This document shows positions 35,900 to 48,242 of a stretch of 64,000 nucleotides of DNA, in pieces. The stretch's first letter is position 1. Every line of letters starts with the position of its first letter. Origin of the DNA: Isoetes taiwanensis (lineage: Eukaryota; Streptophyta; Lycopodiopsida; Isoetales; Isoetaceae); contig JAJEKV010000030.1 in assembly GCA_021234155.1 (NCBI GenBank), positions 12,646,718-12,710,717 on the forward strand. Direction: 5' to 3'. A program made the position numbers and the translations under genes. The notes under the pieces are model-generated. The model was not told where the DNA came from and ran no database searches. It saw only the letters and a program-made list of their open reading frames with translations.

Positions 35900-37100
35900 T
35901 ATACTAAACGTAAAGGACTATCTTACTTTTTAATATTTGTCATTGAACCACACAACATAAACATAACGTAAATTTGCATATCGTAAGAGTTGTCCGTAAC
36001 TAATGTTATATATTGCACAACTATACCTATGTAGCATTTTCAAAATGCACATGGTTTCATAATATATGCTAATTTTTTTCTCATTTTTATTAGTTTTAAA
36101 TACCTTCCTAGAAATTTATTTGCCTAAGAATCAATCCATAACAAAAAAAAAAAAACGTGTTACCATGGCAACATACGTTTTGGGAAACATGTAGACGCGC
36201 ATCTTGTTGGTGGTTCAATTCCACCAACTCTTATGTATATTGACAAATTCACTTAACAAAGTACAATTTTTGAGAAAAATAAAGCTCTTGTATTGTAGAT
36301 TGCAATATATTGAGGTCTCAAAAAAGAGGTTTGTATTGTAATCGTAGTTTGGTTCAACTCCAGGGGTGCACATGAGATATTTTGTCATAGTCGTTCTCTA
36401 ATTCAAGTCCATGGTTTTTTGGTTCAGCTCCACGGACGCACAGAGCACTAGCTCTCCAACGCTAAATTCTTGTGTATATATATATTTTAGGTAGTCTCAA
36501 ACTTTTGTTTAATTGCAACATATCCTAATAATCGGGCTCTCTTCCTAATCGGTTTTTTTTTTCAATTAAAAAACCTGAAGCCCTTGACTGAACCATCGTC
36601 TCCTGGGAAAAAAACATGGACCGTACACATGGCAAAGAAGCAACAACGCAGATTCAGGCAAAGAACTATGGAAAGCCAACAGAGGAGAGAGAAATCCTTG
36701 ATCCGAAAACACATTGGTCTTGATCCAAAATCAAATCTGGTCAGGGTTGAAGCATCAAATAGACCAAAGAAGAAAAGCCAGAGCACGTAGAACCCACATA
36801 AGAAACAGATAAAACAACACCAATCGCAGGGGCAACCGAAATTGAGAGAGAAGCCGGAGAGCGCAAGATGCTTATTAGAATTCAAAGTTGACCATGGTGC
36901 TCCACAAGAAACAAACAAACAAGCAAGCTGGCCTGTGCATGAGCCCAAAACCGGATCGAACAGATCCGGGAGATGTGTGCCACGAGATCCAACAGACCCG
37001 GGAGACGCCTGCCAGCCATACAAGAGAGGGATAACACCCTGGAACAAGGGTGTTATGCCCTATTATAAGCTAGGTGTTTATAGCCATTTGGCATAACAAA
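35900..37100. other. Intergenic DNA with a hairpin
   Basis: The 161-codon minus frame at 36562-37047 is Cys/Phe/Leu-rich without domain likeness; I regard it as chance. A clean hairpin ataacaccct-ggaaca-agggtgttat lies at 37031-37056 and is echoed in degraded form near 3650. Three ggttca-a/g-ctcca-like motifs near 36210-36425 resemble pol III B boxes. Confidence 0.4.
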
Positions 37101-37917
37101 CTACTTTTTAATGTGTTATTGGTGGGTAACACTCTTGCAACCAAAGGCTGAGATCAGATCTCAGTCTTAAAATTTGAGGGCCATGTTGTTAAGGAAAGGG
37201 GCTTTCCAAAAACATCCTGGTTCGCTGCCTCCAAATCTCATCGTCCAAAAACAAACCATTGCAAAAACAAGACGTATCTGACGGTTGACACCATTTCCTT
37301 TTAAAAAACAAAACAAAATCCCCAAAAACTCATTGGGAAACCTATTTGCAAAATCCAAGAAACGTGGGCATTAGATTGTATGCGACATCAACCAAACATT
37401 TGATTTATACCTAATTGGTACAGCTGTGCTTTTTCTAGGCATCACTAAACGCATGAAGCTTGCATCACCGACTATATATCTTTGGCTTTTATTTTTCCAT
37501 GGAGGCAAGCTTTGATACATGCAAGAATATGCCAGCCAGCCAATATGGTGGTGGAAACGAGTTAATGAGATCGGAAAAGGACTAAAAGAGAAGAATACAC
37601 ATCACATCCAACAAGAATAAAAAAACAAGCCATGCTGCATGGAAAATAGTAAATAAATGATTCATTAGGACAGATTTAAAACCACCTCATATATGGGAAG
37701 TTACTCTTGCTTGTCAGAGATGGGGGGCTCCATGCATACTAAAAGCGCCACCAAGGACACAAAGATTAAATAGCATATACTGGATTGCCTCCCTTTCTCT
37801 TGCCAAGGTACCAAATGTAAAAGGAAAAATACAACTGCAGCTTCAAATGAGCAGTGCAAATAAAGGACAAGGAAATATTCTGCCACCCACATAAACAAGG
37901 ACAATTATATGTATCAA
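37101..37917. other. Region downstream of GH3
   Basis: Contains the presumed 3' untranslated region and terminator zone of the minus-strand GH3 gene. No polyadenylation site was assigned and no other gene seen. Confidence 0.5.
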
Positions 37918-40571
37918 CTACACTTGCATTGCATTGGAGCACTTCATGGCAGCAAATGGAGAAACCGCAGGTGACGTGGCGGGGCTGAGCTGGCGATGAT
38001 GGAGCAACAGGGGGGAGGGTTTATGTTGCCTGTGATAGCTAGGAGACCAATGGGGACATCTAGTGCTGAAGGACCTCTGAGTAACTCTAGAATTCAGGAG
38101 CTCAAGGATGGGAGCAAAGGTAACACAGCGCGGTGTTTTGTATTGGTTGATGGAGGCACCACCATTGGTGAGAGCATAATCCATCAGGTGATCAAAGGAA
38201 CCTCTAGCCACAACCCTGATCTCAAGGGGACCTATAGACTTATCGGAAACTCGTCCTTGCCGATACACGCTATCAAGAGCCTCCTCTACAGCTAAGCAAC
38301 AGTCCTCTAGTAGAGTACAACTCAACATCATGTTCCAACTTTGAGGCCTTTCTATCTCCCAAAAGAGGACATAATGTCCTGGTATAGATGAGGTGTCAGC
38401 AAAACTTGTATAGTCAACTAGTGTAGCACCATGCACCTGCAATAGTCTAGATGCATTTTGCACTGCTACATGTAGGTCCTCCTCGCCCGTCTTGTCGGAA
38501 TCAATGCTAAGAACCACGTTCTTTCTGCATACAAAAGCGAACTGAGGGGCAGCATTATGGAATCCCGTCACCCTCAGGATGTCACCAACTCTATATCGAC
38601 ACAATCCTGCAATGAGATATGCAGTGTCTTAGTTAATGTTTCGCTTTTGGAAGCCAAATACAAGTGGAAGGGGATAATGCTACCAACATACAAGATACCC
38701 ATATATTTACATACGTGAGACCAACTAGAGAAAGAAAGGAATATAAAATACGTTTACATAAGACATTACATACAACACGCAAAGGGTGGGTTAGTCCTTT
38801 ATGCAAAATGTGCATGCAAGAGTCCGTACCAGAATAAGTGGTCACGACAAGCTCGTACTCATGGCCAACTTTGACATCTACAAGCTCCACAAGCTGCTCG
38901 GAAAGCCACTTAGAGCACATGTCGTCCTTTGCATGCTCCACAGATAAGAACTCATAGTAACACATGTTGGGCAGAAGTGTATAGGAAACCTGAGAAGGGG
39001 GGTCGAGTGGCCTGAGGTTAAGGCCAAAATAGCACTCAGAGGAGGCATACATGGTACACACCAAAGGGAGACCACCACTATAATAATCCAGAGCGGAGAT
39101 ATACTGAGCCATGGTGCCTGTCACAATAACATCAATGTATTTGGTGTTGGGCCATAACCTCTTGATTATGCCTTGCCAGGAAGCTTTGCTGCATTCCTGA
39201 GCAATGGATTCTGCAAGGACAGGATCGGGCGCGGTCAGAAGCCTCATCACTGCTTCTCTGGCTGGAGCATCAGACACCTTTGCTACTTTTCCCACCTTTA
39301 TGTCCTCACACATATCCATCCAATGTTGTTGCAGGAACCTCAAAGCCCTCAAAAAGCCTGAAGCAAATACAGCTCCCATCCTCAGCACCTCAGATCTTTG
39401 GATTAAACCACATAGCAGCTGACAATACATACTCTCATGGGAATTTGGACACAGAACTGTCTCATTGGGGCTGGTATAACAATTAAATGGATCATGTGGC
39501 CTGTCAATATAGTAGGTGCTCTTGTAGTAACTTGTTAGCACTGGCCGTGCCAGAAGGCCTCCTGGTGTCACTGATTCTGATTTGATAAAGTGGAGATACA
39601 TTCCCTTGCCTTTTTCCAGCCCTGGCATGTACCTGTGGCATATTTTCTCCAAATGTCAGATCCATAAATGTTCCCCTTTCTTCCATAACCACATCAGCAA
39701 GAAGCACCACATAAACAAGAATCACTACCACATGCATCACAACTGGGAGTTCAAAGAGAACAAACTGGGGAACAACATCATAACACCTCGTGAAACAAGT
39801 CTATTTCAAAAGTTCATGTCATCACATCACCATCACAAATCTACCAATTGTAAAAATAACGCAAGAAAGAAAAAAAAAAATCCTGTTGACAGCCTTAAAA
39901 AGAAAGCCGTTAACAAATAACTTGAAAGAAGATGCGAAATCACTTACTTATTCATGACAGGCATGAGAAGGCTATAAAGAAAACACTTTCTTTCTAGTTC
40001 GTCTGAGATTGTTGGCATCAGCTTACGCTGGCCCGCAGAAGTACCAGAGCTGTTCATGTGGCAACAATTAGACCATTAGAAAAATATATACAATCATATC
40101 TAGTAGGAAGCAAAGCATTGGAGAGATTAAACAACATACAATCATGTCTAGGCAGCTGGGAACAGCTGTCTAAAGATAAAAAACGATAAAATATTCAAGA
40201 AATAAAAATGCAAGTCAGAAGGTAAAGAAACAGAAAGAAAAATGAAGCCCAACATGATGATGATGGTGAAGGTGATGAAGGAGTGTCGTGAACCTGGTAA
40301 GAAACTCTGAAATCGGATGGCCACAGAGGATTGGAGAAAGATCTCCATTTGCAATCCTTTCAATATCAAGCTGCAAATCTTCGTAAGTAACCACGGGAAG
40401 GCATTTTTTGAAAGACGACTTATCAGTCCTTCCATCAAGGCCATGTCTTTTGAGATACTCAGTATGAGCATTTTGCTTGAGAATACTGCTCAGAACTTGC
40501 TCCTGAACTTCAGCAGCACGGCGCGTAACATCTTCAATGAAATCCAAGCCTTTTTTGTGGCCAGAATCCAT
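37918..40571 (-). CDS. GH3: GH3-type acyl-acid amido synthetase (auxin-conjugating), intact four-exon gene
   Basis: Adenylating enzyme that joins a carboxylate hormone, most likely indole-3-acetic acid, to an amino acid with ATP; cytosolic. Minus-strand exons: 40294-40571, 39948-40049, 38830-39632, 37918-38606, all with GT-AG boundaries and compatible phases. Together they give 1872 nt and 623 residues, slightly above the usual ~600. Motifs: the ATP-binding [10 protein letters not shown] across exons 1-2 (about residues 93-103), YASSECYFG (322-330), YRVGD (399-403), [14 protein letters not shown], and [25 protein letters not shown] resembles the auxin-type group rather than the jasmonate JAR1 type. 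The start [16 protein letters not shown] fits the family. The C-terminal ~35 residues are His/Pro/Ser-rich and unlike the family norm. No stop or shift, so probably functional. Confidence 0.95.
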
Positions 40572-42040
40572 AGGATGATTGTAATAATCAGATCAACCAG
40601 TCTGCAAATGTTGCCAACCCACAGAAAAGGTTGTTACAATTTGGAAAGGAGGCAGAGGTGACTTACCACAAAAAGGCTGTTATATGTAATGAAAAGCAAA
40701 GGAGCAAAGCAGCAAAGAAGAATTGAAAACTAAAAATTCAATGGAAAAGGGCCAGAGCAGTGTGGGGAAGGCTCCAAAACAGCCAGCTTTTATTGTGGGG
40801 AAAAGCAACTAACTGTAACTGGGAAGGAAGCCAGGCAAAGGCCTGACCTGACCCTGACCCTGACCCTGTCCCCACTGTCGCCACTGTGTTCTGTTCCCGT
40901 TGCTGCACATCTTGCGGCTTGTGTTCGGCGCTAAGCTTACCATCTGACGTTGGGGCCATGTCAATTCTGTCAGATCCGCAGGGCCAGAATTAAGTCATGA
41001 CCACGCTCGCTGACCTCAACTCCCCTGTATCGATAATCTACAACTAAGACCTCTTTTGTTTAATCCATTTCTTTAGCTTATCTTCTCGAACCCCAACGAT
41101 CAAATCCTATCCCTTTGACTCTTGGGTTCTCATTTCCATTCCGACCCAAAAATCGAGCACAGATCTAACACTCCGGCAGAAAAGATCAACACAACTAAGA
41201 AATTTAGACCTAAAATTGCTGGTGTTGGCCTCCCCATTTCCAAGCAAAGACGTCGGCGCCTTGTCCATAGCCGAAGGCGCCATTGCCGAGCACGAAGAGC
41301 ACACTGTTGCGTAGCTCCTCAATGCAAGACCTACCCCACGTGGAAGCCTGTGCAGCCCAGCCTGGCCTTGGACCCGTGCTGCATCCTCCGCTGCATCATT
41401 TAAGCCGCTTAGCTCTTGTCTGCAGATGGACGGGTTCTCGCTTTGCCCCAACGCCACCATCCCTGCCCTTTCTGCCTTCTCTGTTTCTTACCCTATCTGC
41501 GCATTCAATACCGGAGTAGTACCGCCATCGCCAGAGCTTTGCCTTCCTTTCCAAGCCTGCGAAACAATATCCCACATGCGTCCCCCCCCATTTTCAAACC
41601 CCATGGGCCAAAAACAAAAAGGTTAACGAAATTAAAACCCTTGTCTTCCTACCCAATGTCTTTACCTACATACTGTCTTCTACACACACTAAACCCACAC
41701 CCAACCACCCCACAAACTCCCCAACCCCAAAACCAAAACCCTTTCCTGCCATATCTTTATAGCAATCTTGCCAACTCTATTGCCCCTTCATCCCTGGGCC
41801 ACCCCTGTCTTTATGCCCCCTCCCCAGCCTGCACTCAGCCCCTCCGTGGGCCTCCCCCTTGCACTCCTTCAGCCCCTCATTTCTTTTCCTCTCTGCCTCA
41901 TTGGATTGCCTTGCTCTTTTCGCAAAAGAACCTGCTCTGGTCAACTCGTTGTCATCTTCTTTACTCCATCTGCTGGCTTTTCAGTTCCCATCACCTACCC
42001 TCATTGTTGTTATGGGCATTCATTCCCCTGATTAAATTGT
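40572..42040 (-). promoter_or_regulatory. GH3 upstream/leader region
   Basis: Lies 5' of the minus-strand GH3. An acceptor-like tttgcag/actgg about 40 bp before the ATG suggests a 5' UTR intron. A (CTGACC)-like run is at 40849-40870. The stretch 41200-42040 is C-rich on the plus strand (G/A-rich on the GH3 sense strand). Its long frames (41416-42144 plus, 41107-41460 minus) are Pro/Ser/Leu-rich or Cys-rich and carry no domain; I treat them as non-coding. I did not find a clear TGTCTC auxin-response element by eye. Confidence 0.4.
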
Positions 42041-42049
42041 CTGATTCTA

Positions 42050-42212
42050 AACTAGATTCGAGTTCCGACTCTATGACATGCCTCGTGACAAATCTTCTAA
42101 GCTCATGCCCAGGATTTAGCTGGTGTATTCTAAATCTGATTTGAGATCCAACTCTATGACATGCCTCGTGCCAAATCTTCTAACCTCATGCCTAGAATTT
42201 AGGTGGTCCCGT
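42050..42212 (+). repeat. Tandem pair, ~85-bp period
   Basis: ccgactctatgacatgcctcgtgacaaatcttctaa and, 85 bp later, ccaactctatgacatgcctcgtgccaaatcttctaa, each followed by ctcatgcc-agaatttag-like sequence. Confidence 0.8.
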
Positions 42213-43955
42213 CAGTTATTCTACAATAAACTCATCTAATCTTGGTTGTTTAGGAACTCTAGACAAGAATGTAGTGAATATTCCCGACTAAATGAGGTCA
42301 ATTGGAACCAAGAAGGTGGGATGTTGTTGACTTCTTAATATAAATAAACATTTCAAGCATCGATCTTGAAATGGTACATGTTAGCAACAAAAGCATTATT
42401 CAATAGTAATTTAGATCACTTAAAGGCTACCAAAAGACACCCCATGATCATCTTGCACCGGTTCCCCATAGAAGAGCATATCAATAAATGTGCTTTGTTC
42501 ATTTTGCATAGGTGGCATTACTTCTAGTTGCAATGACGTCTTCTTCAAGTTTAGGTGGGTATGTTGACAATCAATTCTAAAGAATGTATCTTCCTCAGTT
42601 TCCTAGATATTTAGACAACTTTGTCTCGAATATGATGACGCCCTTATCATCTATAAAACGTGAACAACTTGTTCCCAAGAAAAATTTCGTTCTTATAACT
42701 TGACATAGCCTAAGTGTGTGAGACTCATTTGTCAATCACTTCTTCATTTCTCAAGCAAGTATGTTGTATATTGTTGACTTCTTCGACGTGCAGAATAGCA
42801 TGCAACAGCAAAGTACAATCTCTTAAGGAAGACAGTTGTAAATGGCTAGACACAATTGACAAATCACCTCCCCCCTTTATTGAAGGACGTGAACCTTTAC
42901 AAATCACTATTGCAAGGTAGCCTCAAAATAAGGAATACAAGCCACGAGTTTGGAGTTGGAGTACGCTTGAAACTGATTATGATTCTAGGAATACCCAAAC
43001 TAGGAATGTTGAAACCTGGTTATTAGGCCTTTAGCATGTGTCACTTGTCCATTCCCCTAGCTTGTTGAGGCTCTAAGGGGCCCTTAGCAGCATAAAGAAC
43101 TTAACATTAAAATAATGGAGAAAAAGTTGGTGTGTTCCACGACCCATTTATGTATAAATCTTTGAATTAGACGTTCTGAAATTACTAAACTTAAAACTTG
43201 TTGTAAATACATCTATTTATGTTATGGGCATCATATGATCTTTGATCGTGATTTTGGAGCAGGGAGAGCAATGGGAATATGCATGTATCAAATGAATAGT
43301 TCACGTGCATTCTGGGGCCGCTACGCTAAATCATTTTCAAGGGCACTTCTCATTGGGGTTCTAACATCGGCAATTTCACTTCTCTCAGCAATTTTTTTAT
43401 TCTTGTTCTTTAATCGTATTTTGTTGGGGGTTCATTTATTATGGGTTACCATTGTTTCCCTCTTTATGGTCTCTTCTGTCATGGCTTTGTTTATTCTCTT
43501 TCTTTATGAGCTCTTCCGTCTCGACTTTATTTGTCTTGATTTAGATACTTCCTTTGACCTCTTTTGACCTAGCTTATGGATTAACTGGAAAGTTCTCTGT
43601 TGTGGTGGGCAGTTTTTCCATATTCTTCTGAGCCTTGAATTAAAATGGCATCCCCCAAAGATGCGAATCGTGCTGCCATTACTATACCTGTATAATGCAA
43701 ACACTAAAAAAGAATTTAGAAAACATAAAGTCTTAGATATGAAGGGGTTATTCACACGTGCTGCACAATAAAACCTCCTTCAAAAAGAGAGGGATTGATC
43801 GCTCGTGCCACAAGAACAATTTATAGAAAGTGTTAAGTAAACATTCCAAAGCAAGAAGAATAAAAACCTAATAGAATAGAATAGAATAGAATAGAATAGA
43901 ATAGAATAGAATAGTATAGAAGGGTTTTTATCGTCCAGGGAGACCAATCGGCCTA
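42213..43955. other. Intergenic DNA; pentanucleotide microsatellite
   Basis: No supported gene. The frame at 43235-43567 is hydrophobic and unrecognised. About nine aatag units lie at 43870-43916. Confidence 0.5.
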
Positions 43956-43959
43956 TGGG

Positions 43960-44562
43960 ACCTTTATGAAGCTCCCCCAACCTATATGATTCTCTTATCA
44001 TGTCAATACGGGAAATTCCCCTCTCATGGCAACTCAATCACCAAGAAAAGGCCCTCTGTCTGACTCCGACCACCTGTGATGTCCAAGTGTCTAGGTGAAA
44101 GGCACGGAGATGTCATTCGTCCCATGCCTTCTATGGGATATCCTATATGGCGGAAGCGTACATACATGTTAGCACTAGCAATAATACACATAAGTCATAT
44201 GCCACCACGAAGGGTGGCCCAGCCATCATCCAACAAACAACAGCATAATACCAACATAACATATAAACAACATCATAAATGAGGGTTCTACCCTGGGATC
44301 AGACTCAAAGGGGGTTGACTGGGGGTCAAGGTCTATGAGTAACAACAGACGAAATCATGACAATGGTGTTGTTCGAAAAAGAACAATGGCTAGGGTAGTC
44401 CACTCCATCCGCCCCTCCTGTGCACACTTTGCAGATAGGCTGAAACATGCTATGGCGTAATTTTAGCCTTCCGAAGACGTAATCCCATAGAATCACCCTC
44501 TAAAACTACTCTAGGTTGCATCTCCCCAATCCGATGCGGCAGGAAAGAGACAAATCCCCCAC
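43960..44562 (-). repeat. gypsy LTR fragment, inverted
   Basis: Matches, with many substitutions, the minus-oriented LTR at 52925-53500 (shared stations: ttcccctctc-tggcaact, gtcattcgtccca, caaacaacagcataa versus its equivalent, ctactctaggtt). It stops exactly where a plus-oriented LTR begins at 44563, giving a head-to-head LTR pair. Confidence 0.7.
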
Positions 44563-45998
44563 TGTGTCGTTCCATGGATTTATACGGTTTATGTATACAT
44601 ACTATGACGCGTCATTAGGGTATAAGTAGACCCTTATAGATCAATAAGAGATAACTTGGGCTAACCTAAAAGGGTTTTTATTAGCTATGCTAAAATATTA
44701 GTGAGTAAATAACCTAATTAGGCTAATTAGGTTATTAATTAGCAAAAGTCAGCCAACTAGGCAGTGTCACCTGGCCCAAATCGATTGGCCGGGGGGAACT
44801 TGCTAAGTTTGGAGGGCAAATTGGGGCCCTACCCCCAATTCTGCCTCAAATCGATTTGAGAAGAGTTGGAGAAGGAGGAGCTACTAGCTATTGCAACCAG
44901 ACTTGAAGAATGGAAGCCTTTCATGACAATGGCTCTAGCCAATAGACCAGTTACTCCCTAGATAGTCAATGCTTCAGCTAATCCTTCTCTGATTAGATGG
45001 AATGGTTAATTTCTCTTTTATGTGTTACTAAGATGATGATGGGTACTTTGATTATGATTGTGTTCTCTCTTTCTGTTTCTCCTGTGTGTCTGGGGTTAAG
45101 GGAGGGTAGAGACCTGAAAGCTTCCTAGAAGTAGAGATGTCTCTAGCTAGAACCCTTAAGACCCAGTAATTATGGCATGTGCACAAGAGCCCACCTGACT
45201 GTGGATGCTATGACGTGGTTCAGCACCAGACAATGGGTATGATGGTGAAACGGGGGTGGGGTCTTGCCTAGCATGGCTACAAGACTCCTACAGTGTGCTA
45301 GGCTTATAGTCGGTCACTGAGTGTGGCCGGGTATGGGTCTGGCACTCCCTAGGTCCCAGGATGAGTGCCTATATGGACGTCTTGGGATTCAAACGGGCAG
45401 GTGAGCCGGCCTTTAGATGGAGTAAGTTGGGTATGGATGCGGGGTCACTGATGTGACACGTGTTCTCTAGCTTACCTAGGGATCCGTCATGCCCGGGAAA
45501 GGGACGCCTCCCTGGCCTACCTCATCAGACCGGGGAGATGTAACCTGGAGTAGTCTCATAGGGTGATTCCATGAGATTGTGTCTCTGAAAGGCTACAATC
45601 ACGCCATAGCATGTTTCAGCCTATCTGCAAAGTGTGCACAAGAGGGGCGGATGGAGTGGACTACCCTAGCCATTGTTCTATGCCATCCCATGCCATGTTA
45701 TACCTCTGTCTGCTGTTATCTTGAGGCCTTGACTGTCAGTCGACCCCATGGAGTTTGCGCCCAAGGTAGAGCCCCTATTTATGGTATATTGCTTATGTAT
45801 ATTGTACTTGTGTTCCACTTCCGCTGTATAGGACTCCCATAGAGGACGTGGGACGAATGACACCTCCGTGTTCCTCACCCAGATACTTGGCCATCCCATG
45901 GTGATAGAGGGGCCTTCCATGGTGACATAGCTGCCACGGAAGGGGAATTCCCCGTATTTGTACGATGGGAGCATCGTATAGATTCTAGGAGCGTCACA
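44563..45998 (+). repeat. 5' LTR of a Ty3/gypsy element
   Basis: 1436 bp from tgtgtcgttccatgg to aggagcgtcaca, followed by one base and a primer-binding site. The terminal TGT...ACA and inverted tgtg-cg / cg-caca ends fit. The reverse-oriented relative at 52908-54428 has the same ends. Target duplication cannot be judged because an inverted LTR fragment abuts the left side. Confidence 0.8.
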
Positions 45999-45999
45999 G

Positions 46000-46014
46000 T
46001 GGTATCAGAACATG
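46000..46014 (+). promoter_or_regulatory. Primer-binding site, initiator tRNA-Met type
   Basis: tggtatcagaacatg begins one base after the LTR end and matches the 3' end complement of plant initiator tRNA-Met (TGGTATCAGAGC) except for G to A. Confidence 0.8.
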
Positions 46015-46884
46015 ATTTTGGTAGACCAAATCATTGCACTGGCCATAGTCTAACTCGTGAGCTTGGAGACTTTGTCCTAGGTTAAACTACCTCAATTCCA
46101 TAGTTAGTATGTGTGTTGACCTAGTTATGAGAGGATTAAACTAGTTAGGCATGAAGGTGTAAGTTATTATAGTTATGCTTAGTTCTTGGAGAAAGGAGAT
46201 CTCTTGTTTCCTAGGGCCATAACATTTTCCAGGCAACTTGGATGGAGGCGAATTTTGCAACCAATAGACGGCGTCAACATGGCAAGGGAGCATAGGGTGC
46301 GTCTCTGGCAAAACATCATCTTAGAATTACAAAAGAAACGTGTATTTTTCCTGACACGCACTTGTATAAAAACACGTATTTCTTCCATATAATTTTTTTT
46401 CAAAAAAAAATGAAAAAAAAAATTGAATCTTTAAAAAAAAGTGACAGTTATTTTTTTGTCCCATCTCCCCGACTTGCGCTCTTCGCCTCGCCCGTCCGCC
46501 ATAGCCGTCGGAGAAGAGCTTGCTTCCTCATAACCTCGCACTTGGTCGCCTGCCACTGCTGCCCTACCAGCGCCTCCTCTTGAACCTTCTCCTACACCAA
46601 TGAACATGGCTCGTACCCGAGGTTACATTAGTTACTGTAACCTCAGTGTTCATCAAATATTTGCTGAGCTCGGCGAGCAGCTTGCCAGCAACTCGACAAG
46701 GTTGAGCTTCTTTTAGTCGAGTTCGCTCAACGGTTTCGCTGGACATAGGGTCCCTTACCCTATTTTCTATGATCTCATTATGGGTATGGAATTCTTGGTC
46801 ACGCAAAAGGCAAACATTGATTGTGAAAAGTGAGAAGTCCCCTTTAACGCAGCTAATGCAGCTCAAATAACCATAGCAGGTAAG
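46015..46884 (+). pseudogene. gypsy gag/protease remnant
   Basis: The usual gag reading is missing: only ~600 bp lie between primer site and protease, including T/A runs at 46390-46460. Near 46740-46840 the protease tail YDLIMGMEFLVTQKANIDCEK is readable, as in gypsy proteases (YDxILGMDWL...), followed by a stop. Confidence 0.6.
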
Positions 46885-47905
46885 CCAATTAGTCCAATTA
46901 TGCAGTGCATTTCAGTGCATCAGTTGGATAAAGCCATCAGGAAGTATCAGATTGCTTGTATCATTAGACTTGCATTAGTAGAGGCCAAGTCTAAACAGGA
47001 AGAAATTTTTTAGAGCTTGCCCACGGCGATAGCTACCATGCTTCGAGAGTTCCACGACCTTTTTCCAGATGAGATTCATAGGTTGCCACCTTTCCGAGGC
47101 GTGGAATGTGAAATTGCCTTAGAACCAGATACTAAACCTACCAGTAAAGCTCCATATAGAATGAGTACATCTGAATTGACAGATCTTAAGAAGCAGTTGC
47201 AAGAGATTCTCAAGTTGGGGTTCATTCGACCAAGTGTGTCACCCTTTGATGCCCCTATTTTGTTTGTGAAGAAAAAGGATGGTACCTTGAGGATGTGCAT
47301 TGATTACAAGCAATTGAACAAGCACATAATTAAGAATCGGTATGCTCTACCTCATGCCGCTGATTTGATGGATCAATTGCAAGGAGCCAAATATTTCACA
47401 AAGATTGATCTTCGCTCAAGATACCACCAAATAAGAATTACAGAGGACGACATCCATAAGTCTGCTTTTCGGACATGTTATGGGTACTATGAGTTCGATG
47501 TTATGCTATTTGGACTAACTAATGCTCCTGCTACATTCATGAGGTTGATGAATGATGTCTTCCGCGAATATCTTGATGAATTTGTCATCATTTTCTTCGG
47601 TGATATCCTCATATACAGCAAAACCTTAGAGGACCATGAGCGTCATCTTCGGTTGGCCTTGCAGAAATTGAGACGACATCAACTTTATGCCACGTTCTCC
47701 AAGTGTAGGTTTGCAACCACTAAAGGTCGATTACTTGGGACATATTGTTTCTGCTGAGGGAATAGCCACAGATCCAGCCAAGATAGAAGCACTAAAAGAT
47801 TGGCCAATCCCAACGAACGTGTCAGAGGTCCGCAGCTTTCTAAGATTGGCAGGATATTATCGCAAGTCTGTTAAGGACTTTGCTAAGCTTGTTGCACCTC
47901 CTAAA
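46885..47905 (+). pseudogene. Ty3/gypsy reverse transcriptase, broken and catalytically altered
   Basis: The reading has an in-frame stop at ~47011, then an open frame from 47017 with [35 protein letters not shown] and [13 protein letters not shown] (motif A). The active site reads [11 protein letters not shown] where active gypsy RTs have FIDDILIYS, so the first catalytic Asp is Gly. A frameshift near 47700 moves to [17 protein letters not shown] and [18 protein letters not shown]. Then the sequence switches, mid-domain, to a copia RNase H. The same substitution and shift are in the inverted copy at 58619-59323. Confidence 0.9.
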
Positions 47906-48216
47906 TACTGTGGCTACGAAGATTATTAGATGAAATTGGAATTCCTCAAAAGGAAGCTACCACATTATATACTGACAATATGAGCTGTATGGCTATAGCT
48001 AAAAATCCTGTATTCCACGAAAGGACAAAACATATAGAGATGAGTATGCATTTCATTCGGAATATGGTGGAAGACAAAACTTTAGAGCTGAGATATGTTC
48101 CTACTTCTGATCAAACAGCAGATATACTCACAAAAGCCTTGTCTTTGTCAAGGTTCACTTATCTGAAATCCAAGCTGCTAGTTGGTGATGAAAGACATGA
48201 CACAGAAAAAGGTTAG
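47906..48216 (+). pseudogene. Ty1/copia RNase H C-terminus fused to gypsy RT
   Basis: From tgg at 47911, frame 1 reads [38 protein letters not shown], then LRYVPTSDQTADILTKAL and a stop, the classic copia RNase H ending (DN-S-AKNP...HERTKHI...TKxL). The first codons overlap the gypsy-frame ending in another frame. No copia RT or integrase precedes it. The polypurine tract and 3' LTR of this copia part are displaced to 52179 by a CACTA insertion. Confidence 0.9.
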
Positions 48217-48242
48217 AATTTGCGATCACTACAAGAGAATGA

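Noticed and set aside
36562-37047. 161-codon Cys/Phe-rich minus frame
   Set aside because: No domain, unusual composition and an equally open plus frame; probably chance.
41416-42144. 242-codon frame upstream of GH3
   Set aside because: Pro/Ser/Leu-rich from C/T-rich DNA; no recognised domain and it lies in the GH3 promoter side.
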